Assembly (NCBI GenBank): GCA_030617485.1
Contig: JAUWVK010000071.1
Location: 1 to 7,624 of the forward strand
Direction: 5' to 3'
From: Gammaproteobacteria bacterium
GTDB taxonomy: Bacteria > Pseudomonadota > Gammaproteobacteria > SZUA-152
DNA: 7,624 nt
A model generated the notes under the pieces. That model was given only the letters and a program-made list of their open reading frames with translations. It did not search any database and was not told the origin of the DNA. Positions 6,589 through 7,624 of this stretch are shown piece after piece (position 1 is the first letter of the stretch; each line of letters opens with the position of its first letter). The position numbers were made by a program, and so were the translations under genes.

Positions 6589-7542
6589 TTAATCCCAAAG
6601 CGCCCGAATGGCTGCGATACCCTGCGCACCATGATCAAACGCCTGACCTAAATTATCTGGTTTAACACCACCCAATGCATAGACCGGAAACGGCGCACAC
6701 TCACACATGTCCTGGAACTTTTCCCATCCCAATGGTTTTGTTTCCGGATGACTCGCGGTAGCCTGTACAGGCGACAACATGGCGAAATCTACACCTATCG
6801 CTGACGCGTGAGCGATATCCCCTGCTATGTGGCACGAAGCGGATACCCATTTATTATCAGGAAGTGGTCGTTTATCTAAGGCTAACAATCGTTGGCCTGT
6901 TAAGTTCACACCATCGGCATCTACAGCGGAGACCAATTCAGGATCGGCATTTAGGATTAGTTTTGCACCAAACTCGACGCAAAGCTTTTTCACCTGTTTA
7001 GCAAGTTCGATGTAGTCCTCCCGGGTTAAAGACTTGGCTCGAAGCTGAACCAGACGAACACCTTTAGATAAACATGTTTCCAGCTGTTTTAGAAAAGCCT
7101 GAGTATCACTACCCGGATCTGGTGTGATTAAATATAAATCTGGCAGTTGTACAGCACTAATAATCGGGAGATTCGCATCTGGAAATGAAAAATCAGCTAA
7201 CTGTCCAGGCTCCACCCATTTAAATGGCTGACCTTCCTTGCCATGTGCTTCACCAGTAAAACCATCAACACGCCACACATCAAGCAACACCTTTTTATCG
7301 GGGTAAGCGTGGGCCACACGAATCAGTGGACGAGCTTGTTGTAACTCAATACCTACTTCTTCGTGTAGCTCTCGTGCCAACGCAGCCGATACCGATTCTC
7401 CTGTTTCTATCTTACCTCCAGGGAATTCCCACAGCCCTCCCTGATGCACGTGATCCGGCCGACGAGTGATAAGGATTCGACCAGAGCCATCAAATACTGC
7501 GGCAGCAACGACATTAATCGGATTTTTAGAAAGATTGCCCAA
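6589..7542 (-). CDS. mutT: MutT-type Nudix hydrolase fused to a ThiE/TenI-like domain
   Basis: The first half (about 9-130) is a MutT-like 8-oxo-dGTP diphosphatase, which removes oxidised dGTP from the nucleotide pool. It shows RRPDHVHQGGLWEFPGG (27-43) and a perfect Nudix box GX5EX7REUXEEXGU at 43-65 (G43, E49, R57, E58, E61, E62, G64). The second half (about 134-317) has the fold signature of thiamine-phosphate synthase/TenI: LYLITP, VQLRAKSL (165-172), LILNAD (195-200), PVQATASHPETKPLG and PVYALGGVKPDN. Both aspartates that bind Mg in ThiE appear replaced (A199 and the GQRL position at 216-219), so true thiamine-phosphate synthase activity is doubtful. As I recall, such MutT-ThiE-like fusions are widespread in gammaproteobacteria, for example in Pseudomonas. 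The start is TTG at 7542: an in-frame TAA lies three codons upstream and no ATG or GTG precedes the conserved VVAAAVF. A weak GAGA lies 9 bases before it. The gene converges on yacG with no strong terminator between. Confidence 0.92.
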   Translation of the reverse strand: MGNLSKNPINVVAAAVFDGSGRILITRRPDHVHQGGLWEFPGGKIETGESVSAALARELHEEVGIELQQARPLIRVAHAYPDKKVLLDVWRVDGFTGEAHGKEGQPFKWVEPGQLADFSFPDANLPIISAVQLPDLYLITPDPGSDTQAFLKQLETCLSKGVRLVQLRAKSLTREDYIELAKQVKKLCVEFGAKLILNADPELVSAVDADGVNLTGQRLLALDKRPLPDNKWVSASCHIAGDIAHASAIGVDFAMLSPVQATASHPETKPLGWEKFQDMCECAPFPVYALGGVKPDNLGQAFDHGAQGIAAIRALWD

Positions 7543-7582
7543 AATTATTTATCTCAATTAAAATTAAAATATTTTACTCAAG

Positions 7583-7624
7583 ATGGTTTACTCAAAACTC
7601 AGCGCATGGACTCTTTGGGGCCGA
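7583..7624 (+). CDS. Possible start of an unidentified gene (3' end outside window)
   Basis: An ATG at 7583 opens a frame of 14 codons that reaches the right edge without a stop, reading MVYSKLSAWTLWGR. The length is far too short to identify. No Shine-Dalgarno sequence precedes it, and its start would lie only 40 bases from the divergent mutT-like start, leaving little room for two promoters. On the opposite strand two frames end nearby (stops around 7592 and 7588), so the tail of a gene upstream of mutT is an equally good reading. Neither resembles the C-terminus I would expect of SecA or ArgJ, genes often next to mutT. Confidence 0.18.
   Translation, partial: MVYSKLSAWTLWGR

Noticed and set aside
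6574..6598. TTGGG...CCCAA inverted repeat between yacG and the mutT-like gene as a bidirectional terminator
   Set aside because: The stem is only 5 bp with a 15-base loop and no T-tract on either side, and the right arm lies within the last codons of the mutT-like gene.
1..7624. CRISPR arrays, tRNA or rRNA genes, insertion sequences, attachment sites or phage genes
   Set aside because: No regularly spaced repeats, cloverleaf-like segments, transposase motifs or terminal inverted repeats were seen; the window is filled by conserved core genes.

Overview
The window looks like chromosomal DNA of a gammaproteobacterium of moderate G+C (judged by eye, not counted). It holds the core type IV pilus assembly genes pilB-pilC-pilD, followed by coaE-zapD-yacG, with a mutT gene converging on yacG. 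As I recall, the coaE-zapD-yacG order with convergent mutT is also found in E. coli, and pilBCD-coaE is found in Pseudomonas. All protein calls rest on motifs read in the translations. No database search was run, and genus cannot be assigned.

Layout: (1) 2-580, + strand: the C-terminal part of a membrane protein of the O-antigen ligase/O-oligosaccharyltransferase type, open at the left edge. (2) 581-847: an AT-rich intergenic stretch with no gene, holding a small inverted repeat and a plausible sigma-70-like promoter for what follows. (3) 848-4819, + strand: pilB (extension ATPase), pilC (inner-membrane platform) and pilD (prepilin peptidase/methylase). (4) 4871-6568, + strand: coaE (last step of CoA synthesis), zapD (FtsZ-ring bundling factor) and yacG (zinc-binding gyrase inhibitor). 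(5) 6589-7542, - strand: a fusion of a MutT-type Nudix hydrolase with a ThiE/TenI-like domain, starting at TTG. (6) 7543-7624: an AT-rich edge in which a further gene may begin or end, but too little is visible to name it.

How the parts fit: PilD cleaves and N-methylates prepilins, PilB powers polymerisation and PilC couples the motor to the pilus base. The partial ligase-like gene beside them may glycosylate the pilin, although no pilin gene is in view. CoaE, ZapD, YacG and MutT are housekeeping functions that travel with this locus rather than parts of the pilus machine.

I found no convincing undescribed system. The points most worth a second look are the ThiE-like half of the MutT fusion, which lacks the expected metal-binding aspartates; the ligase-like gene next to pilBCD without an intervening pilin gene; the Asp-rich linker in PilB; and the small inverted repeats in the gaps before pilB and pilD.
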